A stretch of DNA of 64,000 nucleotides from an uncultured Aquimarina sp. (GCA_947500545.1 CANMSO010000009.1:1-64000); one strand, 5' to 3'. Numbered from the stretch's first letter, positions 34,649 to 44,600 are shown. A program made the numbers and translations. Notes: generated by a model from the letters alone, not told the origin.

Positions 34649-35197
34649 ATGAGCATACTGCCAAAATATGGGTTAATTCAATACCGAAACTCGGTCAGGA
34701 TTTATAATAAAACTGTTGAAGAAAGTCTTCAGTCGTTTAAAGACGAAGGTGACTACAACAAGGTTACGATCTTTCTTTTTCACACCCCTGGGCAACTAGA
34801 AGAATTAGACAGTGCGATTAATTTCTTAAATAATTTTGGGGTATTGATCTATGTAGATTGGCTTGATGAGGAGATTCCTACAGATACCAATGGTACTATT
34901 GCCAAGCACGCAAAACAGGTAATCAAAGAAAAAATAAAAACCAATAGTAAGTTTATTTTTCTAGGAACCGAAGAGGCGATAACATCGCATTGGTGTAGTT
35001 GGGTATTGGGGCATGTACATCCACAAAAACCTATGGAAGATATTGCCATTTTACCCATACGTGCCGATTTTACAGACTATGGTGGGGCAGAATACCTAGA
35101 GAAATTTCCTTATATACACGAGATAGAATCCGAAATTTATGGCGTACGCTACCCTAATGGAGATGCCATAGAATTAGCCAAATGGATGGAATCTTAG
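34649..35197 (+). CDS. TIR-domain protein, possibly catalytically altered
   Basis: 182 residues, essentially one TIR domain (about 35-160): VTIFLFH beta strand, GVLIYVDWLDEEIPTDTNG, KFIFLGTEEAITSHWCSWVLG, ILPIRADF. Bacterial TIR domains commonly hydrolyse NAD or make signalling nucleotides in anti-phage defence. In relatives as I remember them the strand reads FLSHKHDE and the helix WCxWELG with the catalytic Glu. Here these read FLFHTPGQ and WCSWVLG, so the expected Glu is Val. No partner gene (SIR2, Thoeris ThsA, pAgo) is adjacent. Confidence 0.8.
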   Translation: MSILPKYGLIQYRNSVRIYNKTVEESLQSFKDEGDYNKVTIFLFHTPGQLEELDSAINFLNNFGVLIYVDWLDEEIPTDTNGTIAKHAKQVIKEKIKTNSKFIFLGTEEAITSHWCSWVLGHVHPQKPMEDIAILPIRADFTDYGGAEYLEKFPYIHEIESEIYGVRYPNGDAIELAKWMES

Positions 35198-35228
35198 GGC
35201 ACTTTTCAACATAATAAAAGTAAAACAT

Positions 35229-35255
35229 AGTACCCTTCGACAGGCTCTGGGTACT
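35229..35255. repeat. Short palindrome at the hemL 3' end
   Basis: AGTACCC and GGGTACT flank a CTTCGACAGGCTCT core of the type common in flavobacterial dispersed repeats. Its right arm overlaps the hemL stop codon. Confidence 0.45.
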
Positions 35256-36540
35256 AAAGTGTTTTTGCTACTTTCTGCACCGCGGCAATAGTTTCGTCTA
35301 AATCTTCGTAAGTAAGTGCTTCTGTAATAAACCAAGTTTCAAAAGCACTTGGAGCGATATAGATACCGTTATCCAACATGCCGTGAAAGAACTTCTTAAA
35401 GGTTTCATTATTTCCGTTGGCTGCAGTGTCAAAATCCACAACCGCACCTGCATCAAAATGCACCGAAATCATAGACCCTAATCTATTGATGGTATGCGTA
35501 ATGTTATTTTCTTTAAGCGCTTTGGCAATACCTTTATGCAGGTATTCGGTTTTCTCTGCCAGGCTTTTAAAAATACCTTGATTGTTGTTTAGCTCTGTAA
35601 GCATTGCAAGTCCGGCTGCCATGGCCAACGGATTACCGCTTAATGTTCCTGCCTGATACACTGGTCCTAATGGTGCCAGGTGATTCATTATTTCTTCTCT
35701 AGCTGCAAAAGCTCCAACGGGCAGTCCACCCCCTATCACTTTCCCGAAGGTAACGATATCGGCATCTACTCCAAGTAATTCCTGCACTCCACCACGTGCC
35801 AGCCTAAAGCCTGTCATTACCTCATCAAAAATGAGTAGTATACCGTGTGCATCACATAATGTTCTTAAGCCTTCTAAAAATCCTTTAACCGGAGGAATAC
35901 ATCCCATGTTTCCGGCAACGGGTTCAATAATAATACATGCAATCTCTCCTTTATTAGAAGTAATAATACGTTCTACATGATCCAAATCATTATATCGTGC
36001 TAATAAAGTATCCTGCGCCGTCCCTTTGGTCACACCTGGGCTGTTTGGACTACCAAAAGTAACTGCCCCACTACCCGCCTGGATCAAAAAAGAATCACTG
36101 TGCCCATGATAACACCCAGCAAATTTGATGATTTTGTCTTTTTGGGTATACCCCCTGGCTAAACGCACAGCACTCATGCAGGCTTCTGTACCAGAATTCA
36201 CGAAGCGTATTTTATCGATATTAGGTACCATAGAAACTGCCAGTTCTGCGATCTGGGTTTCAATCTCTGTAGGCATCCCGAAACTAGTCCCTTTTTTTGC
36301 TTTTTCTACAACAGCATTTACCACTGGTGGATGGGCATGCCCAAGGATCATTGGCCCCCAGGAATTGATGTAGTCTATCAACCGATTTCCATCCTCATCA
36401 TATAGATAGGCTCCTTTTGCTTCTTTTACAAATATTGGATCACCTCCAACTGCTTTAAATGCTCTTACTGGTGAGTTAACTCCGCCCGGAATCACTTTTT
36501 GCGCGGCTGCAAAAAGCGCGCTGCTTCTTTTGTAGATCAT
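35254..36540 (-). CDS. hemL: Glutamate-1-semialdehyde 2,1-aminomutase
   Basis: 428 residues, full length. PLP enzyme converting glutamate-1-semialdehyde to 5-aminolevulinate, the tetrapyrrole precursor, in the C5 pathway; cytoplasmic. Seen: VIPGGVNSPVRAF, FVNSGTEACMSAVRLARGYT, DEVMTGFR, and the PLP lysine in VTFGKVIGGGLPVGA. Last gene of a tight leftward unit: it begins 2 bp after the glucosaminidase gene. Confidence 0.97.
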   Translation of the reverse strand: MIYKRSSALFAAAQKVIPGGVNSPVRAFKAVGGDPIFVKEAKGAYLYDEDGNRLIDYINSWGPMILGHAHPPVVNAVVEKAKKGTSFGMPTEIETQIAELAVSMVPNIDKIRFVNSGTEACMSAVRLARGYTQKDKIIKFAGCYHGHSDSFLIQAGSGAVTFGSPNSPGVTKGTAQDTLLARYNDLDHVERIITSNKGEIACIIIEPVAGNMGCIPPVKGFLEGLRTLCDAHGILLIFDEVMTGFRLARGGVQELLGVDADIVTFGKVIGGGLPVGAFAAREEIMNHLAPLGPVYQAGTLSGNPLAMAAGLAMLTELNNNQGIFKSLAEKTEYLHKGIAKALKENNITHTINRLGSMISVHFDAGAVVDFDTAANGNNETFKKFFHGMLDNGIYIAPSAFETWFITEALTYEDLDETIAAVQKVAKTL

Positions 36541-36542
36541 GC

Positions 36543-37427
36543 TTAATTAAAATCTTCTTCCTCTTCATCGGCACTAGCTACTTTTAGTACTTGACCGACT
36601 TTGATATTATTACCTGCTAGATTGTTATATGTTTTTAGTTCTTGTACAGAGATTTTATATCTACGCGAAATAGAATATAATGTATCGCCGCTTATCACAA
36701 CATGTTCCCCATCTTTGGATTTGGGAACAGGAGTTGCAGCAATGGCAACAGCTGTATTTTTTCTACGAGATTTTCTACCAAGTACTTCTCTATCGAACTC
36801 ATACAACTTGTATTTTTCGATAATGCTAATTAGTTTCTCTGGGTATTTCTTATCGGTGGCATATCCCGCTTCTCTTAGTCCGCGTGCCCAAGATTTATAA
36901 TCTTTTTTACTGAAGGTAAACAGCCTTGCATATCTTTTTCTGTCTTTCAGAAACAACGAATGATCCCTAAATGAGTCACTTGCCTGATCATATTTCCTGA
37001 AACACTCTTGCAAACGATCGTCATCATGGTATACACGATCACCTTCCCAATCATGGCATTTGATACCAAAGTGGTTTTTTGCCCTTGAAGTTAGATCTCC
37101 GTATCCTGCTCCAGATTCTAAAATACCTTGTGCAAGCGTAATACTGGCAGGAATACCATACGTTTTCATTTCGCTTTTGGCAATACCTGAAAATTGAAAG
37201 ATATATTGTTGTACGCGTTCCTGATAAGAAAGTTTAGGAAGTGGCTTCTTGTTTTCGGTTGTTGAAGTTTCTTTACGTGCAACTTCTCTTGTGCTTCGTT
37301 CTACTTTGGTAACCGAAGATTGTTTTGGTGTTGCTCTTTTCGTTCTTGATGTTGAAGTCACTTTTTTGCTTCCTCCACAAGAAATCAAAAATGCTGCAAT
37401 ACATAAAAGTGAAATAAATTTCCTCAT
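36543..37427 (-). CDS. Glucosaminidase with LysM domain, lipoprotein
   Basis: 294 residues. Lipoprotein signal ending LISC (Cys17); Ser/Lys/Arg-rich linker; GH73-type N-acetylglucosaminidase (about 68-215) with the catalytic Glu in LAQGILESGAGYGDL and HFGIKCHDWEG; C-terminal LysM (about 240-285, GDTLYSISRRYKISVQEL). Trims peptidoglycan at the outer-membrane/periplasm face. Lies between the ACC deaminase-like gene (8 bp upstream) and hemL (2 bp downstream), an order I recall as conserved in flavobacteria. Confidence 0.92.
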   Translation of the reverse strand: MRKFISLLCIAAFLISCGGSKKVTSTSRTKRATPKQSSVTKVERSTREVARKETSTTENKKPLPKLSYQERVQQYIFQFSGIAKSEMKTYGIPASITLAQGILESGAGYGDLTSRAKNHFGIKCHDWEGDRVYHDDDRLQECFRKYDQASDSFRDHSLFLKDRKRYARLFTFSKKDYKSWARGLREAGYATDKKYPEKLISIIEKYKLYEFDREVLGRKSRRKNTAVAIAATPVPKSKDGEHVVISGDTLYSISRRYKISVQELKTYNNLAGNNIKVGQVLKVASADEEEEDFN

Positions 37428-37435
37428 TTTTATTA

Positions 37436-38377
37436 TTAAATTCTAATAAGGGGTAGACTCTTTTTCTTTAATTTTTTGTTCATCCCGTCTATGCCTTGTA
37501 AACCTCCGGTATGCACGGCTAAAATACGAGTATTTTTTGGAAAAACACCGTTTTGTACCATGTCAAAAATTCCAAAAATCATCTTACTTGTATAAACTGG
37601 ATCCAGAGCAATATGTTGCTGATCTTTAAAAGTATTTATAAAAGTAATACCTTCTTCATTAATCTTACCATAACCCCCAAAGTGGTATTCTTGAACTAAA
37701 TCCCAATTGGTCTTTACTGTGTATTTTCTTATTTCTTCGAAAAGAAAATTACCTTTTAGAGCAGGAAAGCCCAGAACTCTTTGATGCTCATGAGTGCTAT
37801 TAATAATCCCGGCAATGGTTCCTCCTGTTCCTACTGCACAACAAATAATATCATAACCAACATCAGCATCTGTAAGTATTTCTTCACAGCCTTTGATCGC
37901 CAAAGCATTGGTTCCCCCCTCGGGAATCATATAAAATTCACCAAATTCATCTCTTAATTGTTCTATAAAAGTAGCCGAAGTTTTGTCTCTATATGCTTCT
38001 CTTGTAATAAACTTGAAATGCATCCCGCTAGAGGAAGCGAACTTTAACGTATCATTTTCTGATAATGTTTTTTCCAGATCTTTCGCTAATTCATCTCCTC
38101 TGATAATCCCAATAGTTTGTAATCCAACCATCTTTCCTGCTGCTGCAGTAGCGGCAATATGGTTGCTATACGCTCCTCCAAAAGTAAGAATGGTAGTAAA
38201 TCCTTGCTTTTTGGCTTCTATCAGGTTGTATTTTAGTTTTCTGAATTTATTCCCAGAGACCTCGCTATGAATCTGATCTTCTCGTTTTATTACCAAAGAG
38301 ATTCCAGCTTTATCCAAAATAGAATGGGTAATAGGATGATTTTCTGAATATATCGTTTCCGAAGAAAAAAATTGCAT
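37436..38377 (-). CDS. ACC deaminase/D-cysteine desulfhydrase-family PLP enzyme
   Basis: 313 residues of fold-type II PLP enzymes. The PLP lysine lies in SGNKFRKLKYNL; FGGAYSNHIAATAAAG and AVGTGGTIAGI bind substrate and the PLP phosphate. Relatives either open 1-aminocyclopropane-1-carboxylate or release sulfide from D-cysteine, and sequence alone does not decide between them; D-cysteine desulfhydrase is more common outside plant-associated bacteria. First gene of the operon with the glucosaminidase and hemL. A TAATTTTG box (38407-38400, minus) lies 23 bp upstream. Confidence 0.88.
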   Translation of the reverse strand: MQFFSSETIYSENHPITHSILDKAGISLVIKREDQIHSEVSGNKFRKLKYNLIEAKKQGFTTILTFGGAYSNHIAATAAAGKMVGLQTIGIIRGDELAKDLEKTLSENDTLKFASSSGMHFKFITREAYRDKTSATFIEQLRDEFGEFYMIPEGGTNALAIKGCEEILTDADVGYDIICCAVGTGGTIAGIINSTHEHQRVLGFPALKGNFLFEEIRKYTVKTNWDLVQEYHFGGYGKINEEGITFINTFKDQQHIALDPVYTSKMIFGIFDMVQNGVFPKNTRILAVHTGGLQGIDGMNKKLKKKSLPLIRI

Positions 38378-38463
38378 TATGTATACCGTTTGTATGCTGC
38401 AAAATTACACTTTATTTATTTTTAGTTATTTTTGGTCAACCAATATTTTAAGACCCGTTTGTA

Positions 38464-39381
38464 ATGCCATCAAATAAAATACTTTCCAGTACAACTTACA
38501 GTAAATTGTTTTTACTGTTATTTGCAAGTTTACTTTGCAATTGCAGTAGTTCTGAAGAAGCTATTCCCCCAGTAGAAGAACCTATTTCTGATGGGGACCC
38601 AATCGATACACCTCCTACAGACGAAGAAGAAGAAAATACAATAGTTTGGAAAAACTGGTATCTCTCTGTTCCTATTGACAGAGGCAACGGCAAAGCCACG
38701 TCTATTTTTTATGAGGCGATAGAAAATGATGGGCTTACTGCTGATCAAAAAGAGTATTTCTACAAGAATGAAGACGGCAGTTATACCTTCTACACCAAAT
38801 TTACAGGATATACGACATCTGGAGAGTCATCATTAGATGCGGGTAAATATTGCCGTACTGAATTAAGAGAATTCTGGAGAGGCAATCAAAGTACTTCAGA
38901 CAATTGGTCAATGGCTACAGGGACTCACCTATTAGAATCTACACTAAAAGTAAATTATTGTGAGGGAAACAAGCAGACCTACATCGCACAAATTCATGGA
39001 ATTAAAAATGAAGCCTTAGGACTTATAAATTCACCTGCTACCGTAAAAGCGCAATGGTACGATGGCAATATTGTTATTGAATATTATCAAAAACCCGATA
39101 GCGGTGAATGGACTAGCGACGGAGACGCCAAAGTTACTATTGGTAGAGTAGAGAATGAAAAGTTTACTATTGATTTAAAAATTGAAGATGGAAAATTACT
39201 TTACAAATTAGTATGTGCAAGCAAAAATATTGATACTGGTTATGTTACGTTATACGACTATGTAGGAAACGGATACAATTATGATAATTACTTTAAAACG
39301 GGAAACTATTTTAAATGGAACTCTGATTATACCAAATCTGCAGAAGTAATCCTATACAGCGTAAAGACAACTCACAATTAA
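38464..39381 (+). CDS. PL7-family alginate lyase, lipoprotein
   Basis: 305 residues. Lipoprotein signal (Cys25 or Cys27), acidic Pro-rich linker (31-60), then a polysaccharide lyase family 7 jelly roll (about 65-305). Seen: RTELR (131-135), QIH (176-178) and YFKTGNYF near the end, corresponding to the three PL7 signatures R(S/T)ELR, QIH and YFKAGxYNQ that carry the catalytic residues. Cleaves alginate by beta-elimination at the cell surface. It stands alone with no susC/susD or other lyases adjacent, so it is not inside a full alginate utilisation locus here. Confidence 0.93.
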   Translation: MPSNKILSSTTYSKLFLLLFASLLCNCSSSEEAIPPVEEPISDGDPIDTPPTDEEEENTIVWKNWYLSVPIDRGNGKATSIFYEAIENDGLTADQKEYFYKNEDGSYTFYTKFTGYTTSGESSLDAGKYCRTELREFWRGNQSTSDNWSMATGTHLLESTLKVNYCEGNKQTYIAQIHGIKNEALGLINSPATVKAQWYDGNIVIEYYQKPDSGEWTSDGDAKVTIGRVENEKFTIDLKIEDGKLLYKLVCASKNIDTGYVTLYDYVGNGYNYDNYFKTGNYFKWNSDYTKSAEVILYSVKTTHN

Positions 39382-39427
39382 TTATTAAGAAACGAAGAAA
39401 TACAGCCTTAACTTGATCAACAGAGTT

Positions 39428-39754
39428 TTATAAGTACTTCAAAAAACTCCAGGGTCTTCTAGTTTTCAAGTAATCAAGGTCATGTTCATTGAAGTATGCT
39501 TCTCTTTCGAAGGAAATATTAAGGTATGCTTTTTGCGAATTTCGGTATTGAATAACCCTAATGATATATTCTGTAAAATAAAAAAAATAAAAAGGAAGCA
39601 CTAACAATTCTGCCTGTTGTCTGATATGAATTCTTTCGTGATTGATAAATGCCTCATCCTCTTTTAGAAAAGAGTTTTTGACCACTATAAATGGCCATAA
39701 TGCGATACCTACAAAATGACGTCCTATCAAATATTTGTTAACAACTATGCGCAT
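39428..39754 (-). CDS. Small membrane-associated zincin-like protein
   Basis: 108 residues. Contains HERIH (39-43), the HExxH zinc-binding motif, followed by a hydrophobic helix (LLVLPFYFFYFTEYIIRVI) and FEREAYFNEHD, in which Glu83 or Glu85 could be the third zinc ligand. This looks like a minimal membrane-linked metallopeptidase related to the M48/M56-type core; activity is inference. Convergent with the alginate lyase gene. Confidence 0.7.
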   Translation of the reverse strand: MRIVVNKYLIGRHFVGIALWPFIVVKNSFLKEDEAFINHERIHIRQQAELLVLPFYFFYFTEYIIRVIQYRNSQKAYLNISFEREAYFNEHDLDYLKTRRPWSFLKYL

Positions 39755-39783
39755 ATAACTGCAAGATACTATTTTTGTAATAT

Positions 39784-39957
39784 ATGAATAACCCTAAAAA
39801 AGTATTAACTCCAAAAGAAGGAGATTATTATATTACCCCAGAAGGGTATCGATGTTTTACAGAACAATATCATTTAAGAAGAGGATATTGTTGTGAGAGT
39901 GGTTGCAGACATTGCCCATATGGTTATGACAAAAAAACGAATAGCTATTCTAAATAA
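39784..39957 (+). CDS. Small Cys-rich protein, DUF5522-like
   Basis: 57 codons. The C-terminal half contains RGYCCESGCRHCPYGY: four Cys and a His in a compact CC-x3-C-x2-C arrangement, suggesting a metal (zinc or Fe-S) site. The pattern matches short DUF5522-type proteins conserved in Bacteroidota. Starts at the ATG at 39784, divergent from the zincin-like gene with only 29 bp between the start codons. Confidence 0.82.
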   Translation: MNNPKKVLTPKEGDYYITPEGYRCFTEQYHLRRGYCCESGCRHCPYGYDKKTNSYSK

Positions 39958-40043
39958 ACAGCCCTGCAACACAGTACATGGTATGATTATTGTGATGTTT
40001 TAATCACAAAAAAGCTATTGTTGAACCTTAAAAATCAGGGATT

Positions 40044-40595
40044 ATGAAATTTTTCTCACTTTTATCATTAATCCTTATCATAACTTTCACCTCCTGCACC
40101 ACAGTTCGTGTTGCCTCAGATTATGATAAGCAGGCAAATTTTGACACTTATAAAAGCTTTGCGTTTTACAAACCCGGAATAGACAAGGCAGAAATAAATG
40201 ATCTTGACAAAAAACGCATCCTTCGAGCAATCGAAGCTGATATGACCTCTAAAGGATTTATCAAATCCGAAAATCCAGATATGCTGGTAAGTATTTTTAC
40301 CAAGACCCAGGAAAATGTAAACGTCTACCAGAACAACTGGAACTGGGGCTGGGGATGGGGCTACGGATACGGTTGGGGATGGAACCCTTGGTTTTGGGGA
40401 GGTAATTACAACTCTGTTTCTCGTGTAACTGAAGGAACTCTTTATATTGATTTTATAGACGCATCTAAAAAAGAATTGGTCTGGCAAGGAATGGGCACTT
40501 CTGCACTCACTAAAGATGTGAACAAAAAACAGGAAAAAATGAATGAAATTGTAACGGCAATCTTAGAAAAATACCCTCCACAAGTAAATTTCTAA
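40044..40595 (+). CDS. DUF4136 lipoprotein with Trp/Gly-rich insert
   Basis: 183 residues. Lipoprotein signal ending TSC (Cys18), then a DUF4136 domain (FDTYKSFAFY; ending VTAILEKYPP). The domain is interrupted by a Trp/Gly/Tyr-rich stretch at about 97-120 with eight Trp in 20 residues (NWGWGWGYGYGWGW). Envelope protein of unknown function; the insert could sit in the membrane interface or bind carbohydrate. Confidence 0.88.
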   Translation: MKFFSLLSLILIITFTSCTTVRVASDYDKQANFDTYKSFAFYKPGIDKAEINDLDKKRILRAIEADMTSKGFIKSENPDMLVSIFTKTQENVNVYQNNWNWGWGWGYGYGWGWNPWFWGGNYNSVSRVTEGTLYIDFIDASKKELVWQGMGTSALTKDVNKKQEKMNEIVTAILEKYPPQVNF

Positions 40596-40618
40596 TACAA
40601 TATTCAATGATGACATGT

Positions 40619-40648
40619 AAGGCCTTTCTTTATTGAGAGGCTTTTTTT
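40619..40648 (+). terminator. Terminator
   Basis: AAGGCCTTTC and GAGAGGCTTT pair with wobbles, followed by a long T run. Confidence 0.7.
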
Positions 40649-40683
40649 TATGTACATTTATACTAAATTTTACAACATAGTCT

Positions 40684-41298
40684 ATGCGTAATTTTCTACT
40701 TGGTGCTGCAATAACCGCCTTATTAGCTTTTGGGATAAAATATTTTATTGATCAATCCACCACCAGAAAAACAGAGCTTCAATCTTCTGACCTTATACTG
40801 AATCAAATCAAAAATGTTGGTAAGCTGGTTGTTACAGAAGGGCATTTTTCTGAGGTTATTACTTATAAAGATGATAAAAAGTTTTACCGAGATTTGTATA
40901 CTGCTACCAAAACAGCTATTGTAGAGGTTAATGCCGGTGTACAGGTTTCATACGATTTAAGTAAAATTGATTACATAATCAATAAGGACATAAAAACTGT
41001 TGTTATTACCAAAATCCCTGAGCCAGAAATCAATATTAACCCAGACATAAAATACCATCTCCTTATGCCGTCTTTTCTGAATAAGTTTGTTCCTAAAGAT
41101 CATAACCTAATAAGGAAAAAAGTAGTTAAACAACTTGAAAAGAAAGTAAAAAAATCGACACTTGTTACCAATTCGAAAAATCGGTTAATTAGTGAGTTAC
41201 AAAAGATATATATTCTTACAAATTCCCTGGGCTGGACATTAAAATATAATGATACTGTAATCGATAATCAAATTAGTATAGAGGAATTAATACTATGA
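40684..41298 (+). CDS. DUF4230 protein
   Basis: 204 residues. One N-terminal transmembrane helix (about 4-20), then a DUF4230 domain (VVTEGHFSEVI, AIVEVNAGVQVSYDLSKIDY, KTVVITKIPEPEI). Members are membrane-anchored proteins with an extracytoplasmic domain and no known activity. Single gene; a dispersed inverted repeat follows. Confidence 0.87.
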   Translation: MRNFLLGAAITALLAFGIKYFIDQSTTRKTELQSSDLILNQIKNVGKLVVTEGHFSEVITYKDDKKFYRDLYTATKTAIVEVNAGVQVSYDLSKIDYIINKDIKTVVITKIPEPEININPDIKYHLLMPSFLNKFVPKDHNLIRKKVVKQLEKKVKKSTLVTNSKNRLISELQKIYILTNSLGWTLKYNDTVIDNQISIEELIL

Positions 41299-41312
41299 TA
41301 GTTTAAAAAATA

Positions 41313-41402
41313 ATTGTCATCCTGGACCACATGGCCCAGGATCCAAGAACACAAACTCTATATGGATTCTGGTGTTATGTCTACACATACCAGAATGACA
41401 AT
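41313..41402. repeat. 90-bp inverted-repeat element
   Basis: Outer arms ATTGTCATCCTGG (41313-41325) and CCAGAATGACAAT (41390-41402) differ by one wobble position. An inner CCTGG/CCAGG pair is present. Non-coding, in the 333-bp gap between 41298 and 41632; the type resembles dispersed palindromes of flavobacterial genomes. Confidence 0.6.
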
Positions 41403-41427
41403 ATCAATTAGATCTATCTATTGTTAC

Positions 41428-41457
41428 AAAAAAGATGGAAAGAGAGAACTCTTTCCA
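41428..41457 (-). terminator. Terminator of the 1199-aa gene
   Basis: Read leftward: TGGAAAGAG, TTCT loop, CTCTTTCCA, then TCTTTTTT. Perfect 9-bp stem, about 175 bp past the stop codon. Confidence 0.75.
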
Positions 41458-41631
41458 CCTTATTATAAAACCTGTGTATAGAAATTTGTTTTGTCCCTCA
41501 AAATTCTACGTTGTTTACAGATTATTATTTTGTTTACCTATATAAAACGAATCACTTCTTGAATACCCTACCCCCTTTTTTATTTTTTTTTATAAAAATT
41601 AGTTATAAGTAATGACACCAATGGAAACACT

Positions 41632-44600
41632 TTATATTACAAGTGATTTCAGATCATCTAATGCTTTCTTAAAAACTGATTCTACGAATTTAGCGACATC
41701 TTTTACATTAAAATCTATGTTCCAGTGGTAATCTTTTCCTAATAAAGCGACATCCATTTCGGCATCAAAAAGATTACCTTTTTCTATCTCTTTTAAACTA
41801 CCCGAAATTTTAAATTTCTTGATATCTATTATATCACCTGCATGCTTTGCTACATATTCTGCAATTTTAAGAACCCCTTCTGTTCCTAGCTTGGCTGCTT
41901 CTAATGCTGCCTTAGCGGTATCAAAAGCAACAGCTTCTGTACCTTTTTCGACAAGTTCTACTTCTTTCTTGGCAGCTTCCAAAGCAATATAAACCGTTGA
42001 TCTTCCAATTGTATTAATAGCATTACTTGCAACAGCTATAGCTTTTTCACCTGTGGCTTTTACTGCACTTAAGCTTTTTAACGCTCCTTGCCATACTGTA
42101 TAATCACCTCCATAACGCACACCTTCTAGTGTTTTTTTAGCGGCTTCAAATGCCGTGTAATTTACTCCTGTTTTTGCGGCTTGTACTGCGCCTTTTGCTG
42201 CGGTAAAAGCAGTGTAATTGGCACCAGTTTTAGCAACATTTAATGCATTTTTTGCAGCTTGAAACGCTGTATAATCTACTCCGTACTTAATTCCTTCGAG
42301 AAAAGCTTTGGCCGTAGCAAGTACACCTTTGGCAATACCGTATGCCGCCAGCGTAGTACCCCAATTATAATGATGTTTTTTTAGTGAGTTACATTTACGA
42401 CTAGCACTATCAACGGCTCTCTGAGCAGAACCAATGCTATTGTTATACTTTCTCTCTGCAATTTTTACAGCGTTTTGTGCAGTTTTAATCCCGTCGTTAT
42501 ACTTTTTCTGAGCCACATTCAAAGCATCCTGAGCCGTTTTCATACCAGAATTGTATGTTTTTTGAGCCTTATCTACATCGTTTTGGGCTTTCTTCAAGGA
42601 TTTGTCATACGTACCTTTTGCTTTTTTCACATCATTCTGAGCTTTGGTAAGTTCCTTTGCATACTTGCCTTGTTCTTTCTTTAGATTAGCGGTAAGAGTT
42701 TTGAGGTAAGCATCTGCATCTTTTTGAGCTTTGGTAAGGGCTTTTTGTACAGGAACAAACTTGGCTTCATATGCTTTTTGAGCTTTATCTACATCATTTT
42801 TAGCCTTATCAATATCTGTTTGTGCCGATTTAAGGGCAGCATCTAGTCTAGCAGCAACTTCGGTTTTCAGATAATTACTAATATCATTATCCATCTCTCC
42901 TGAAAGTTTGAAATCTAAAGTTTCAGGTTTAGTGATTGTTCCCAAACTCTCCCCCTGAATTTCATACTTCAGCAACCCGAAGAAATTTTGATCAAACTTA
43001 AATGCAATTCCTTTATTAGATATATCAACATAAACGCCTTCTTGTGCTCCTAAAAAGGAAATACTTCCATCAATCAACAAGGATTTTTTTTCTGTGGTTA
43101 GCTCTAAATCCACTACTGCATCTTTGCCTTCTTCTCCGCTAATCTTTAATGGTCCAAAGGAAAGATTATCAATATGCCCTGCTCCTTCGATACCAGAATC
43201 AGAAATACGCGTATACATTGATATTTCTTTACCCGCTATAACCAAATCTCCAGAAAAACTAAATCCAGGTTTGTATGTAATTGTACCAATAGAACCACCT
43301 GCTGGAGCACAGTATAACTCAAGCTCTTTCAACTCAAAGAAATCAGGAATATCCGGAATATCAATATGTGCGAGTTGTACTGCAAACTCGATAAGTTGGG
43401 AAGGGTTTAATTCTTCAAGTTTTCCCATAAGAATTTCTTCCATAGGGTTTTCAGAAATACTTACCGCCATATCTACAACCGTATCTGCAATTTCTAACCC
43501 ACCAGCAATACCAAACTGAGAAGGAATTCCTGTAGCTACAAATTGCTCATAGATAATCCCGATTTGTATAGCAAGAGCAGGACCTATTTTAACGCCCTCA
43601 ATTCCGAATGGGTTTTTCCAGTAATTTTTCATGGTAACAGAACCATTTGCTTCTATTGCTCCCACAGAAATTGCCATATCAAAATGAAGCGGTGTCGTTT
43701 GTTTGGGAACAGTTACTTCCATACCAAAAACTAAGACCAAAGCAGGTTGTGGGGTGATATTTATCTGGATTTTGAATGGATCACATTCTACAGAATGTCC
43801 TAAATGCAAACGGGTGTCTGGTATTTCTATAGCAATATTAGTAGCAACACCCCCAAAATGAGCAGATAATATGAGTCCTACATGTTTTTGACCTGTGAGA
43901 TCAGATAATCCCGGGATTTCCTCTAATACCCCCATTAATTGCAGACCTTCCTTTACAGTATAACCAAGTCCTTCATTTTTTGTTACACAATCTGCTGATG
44001 CGTAGATAAATCCAACTTTGGAGAACTTAAGTTCATCTACAAAAGTTCCTTCTGCAGGAGGAAAGACATTAGAAAGCCCAAAAGTATCTGCTGCCAGATT
44101 AGCATACAAAACGGTAGTCCAGTCTGTGTTTTTTTCAAAATATACACCACAATCAATAGTTAATCCTTCGATAACACATTCACCAGAAATTTCGAATTTC
44201 GTAGGTTTCTGTACAGATTTACTGTAAATCTGAAAATCAAGCGCCGTTTTTGTCACTTTAACTGGTCCAAGTGTAATATTGCCCAACACACCATCAAAAA
44301 CAACTCCTTTACTCGAGATCTGGGCAGTTGCATTAAGTGTATGACTATGGGCCGTTACTTCGGTATGAAGTGTAAGTCCCATTTTTACATCGGTTTTACC
44401 AATCTTACAATCTGCTGTTGCCAAGGCAATGCTCGTATTTTTAAAATTCACATCAAACTCAGGAAGCGTAAGCCCGGTTTGTGATACTTGATTAAATATA
44501 TTACCCAGTTCTTTTAGTGTAAAACTATCTGCTTTGGCAATAATTGCAGTAGCATCAGGCGTAATACTACCATCAAAATTAAAAGTAGTATGCCCGACTA

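Noticed and set aside
34603..34707. 34-codon frame overlapping the TIR start
   Set aside because: Short, out of frame with the TIR gene, no recognisable features.
42560..42760. Repeated DNA in the 1199-aa gene as a tandem repeat insertion
   Set aside because: The units keep the reading frame and encode a regular coiled-coil repeat with diverged codons, so it is part of the protein.
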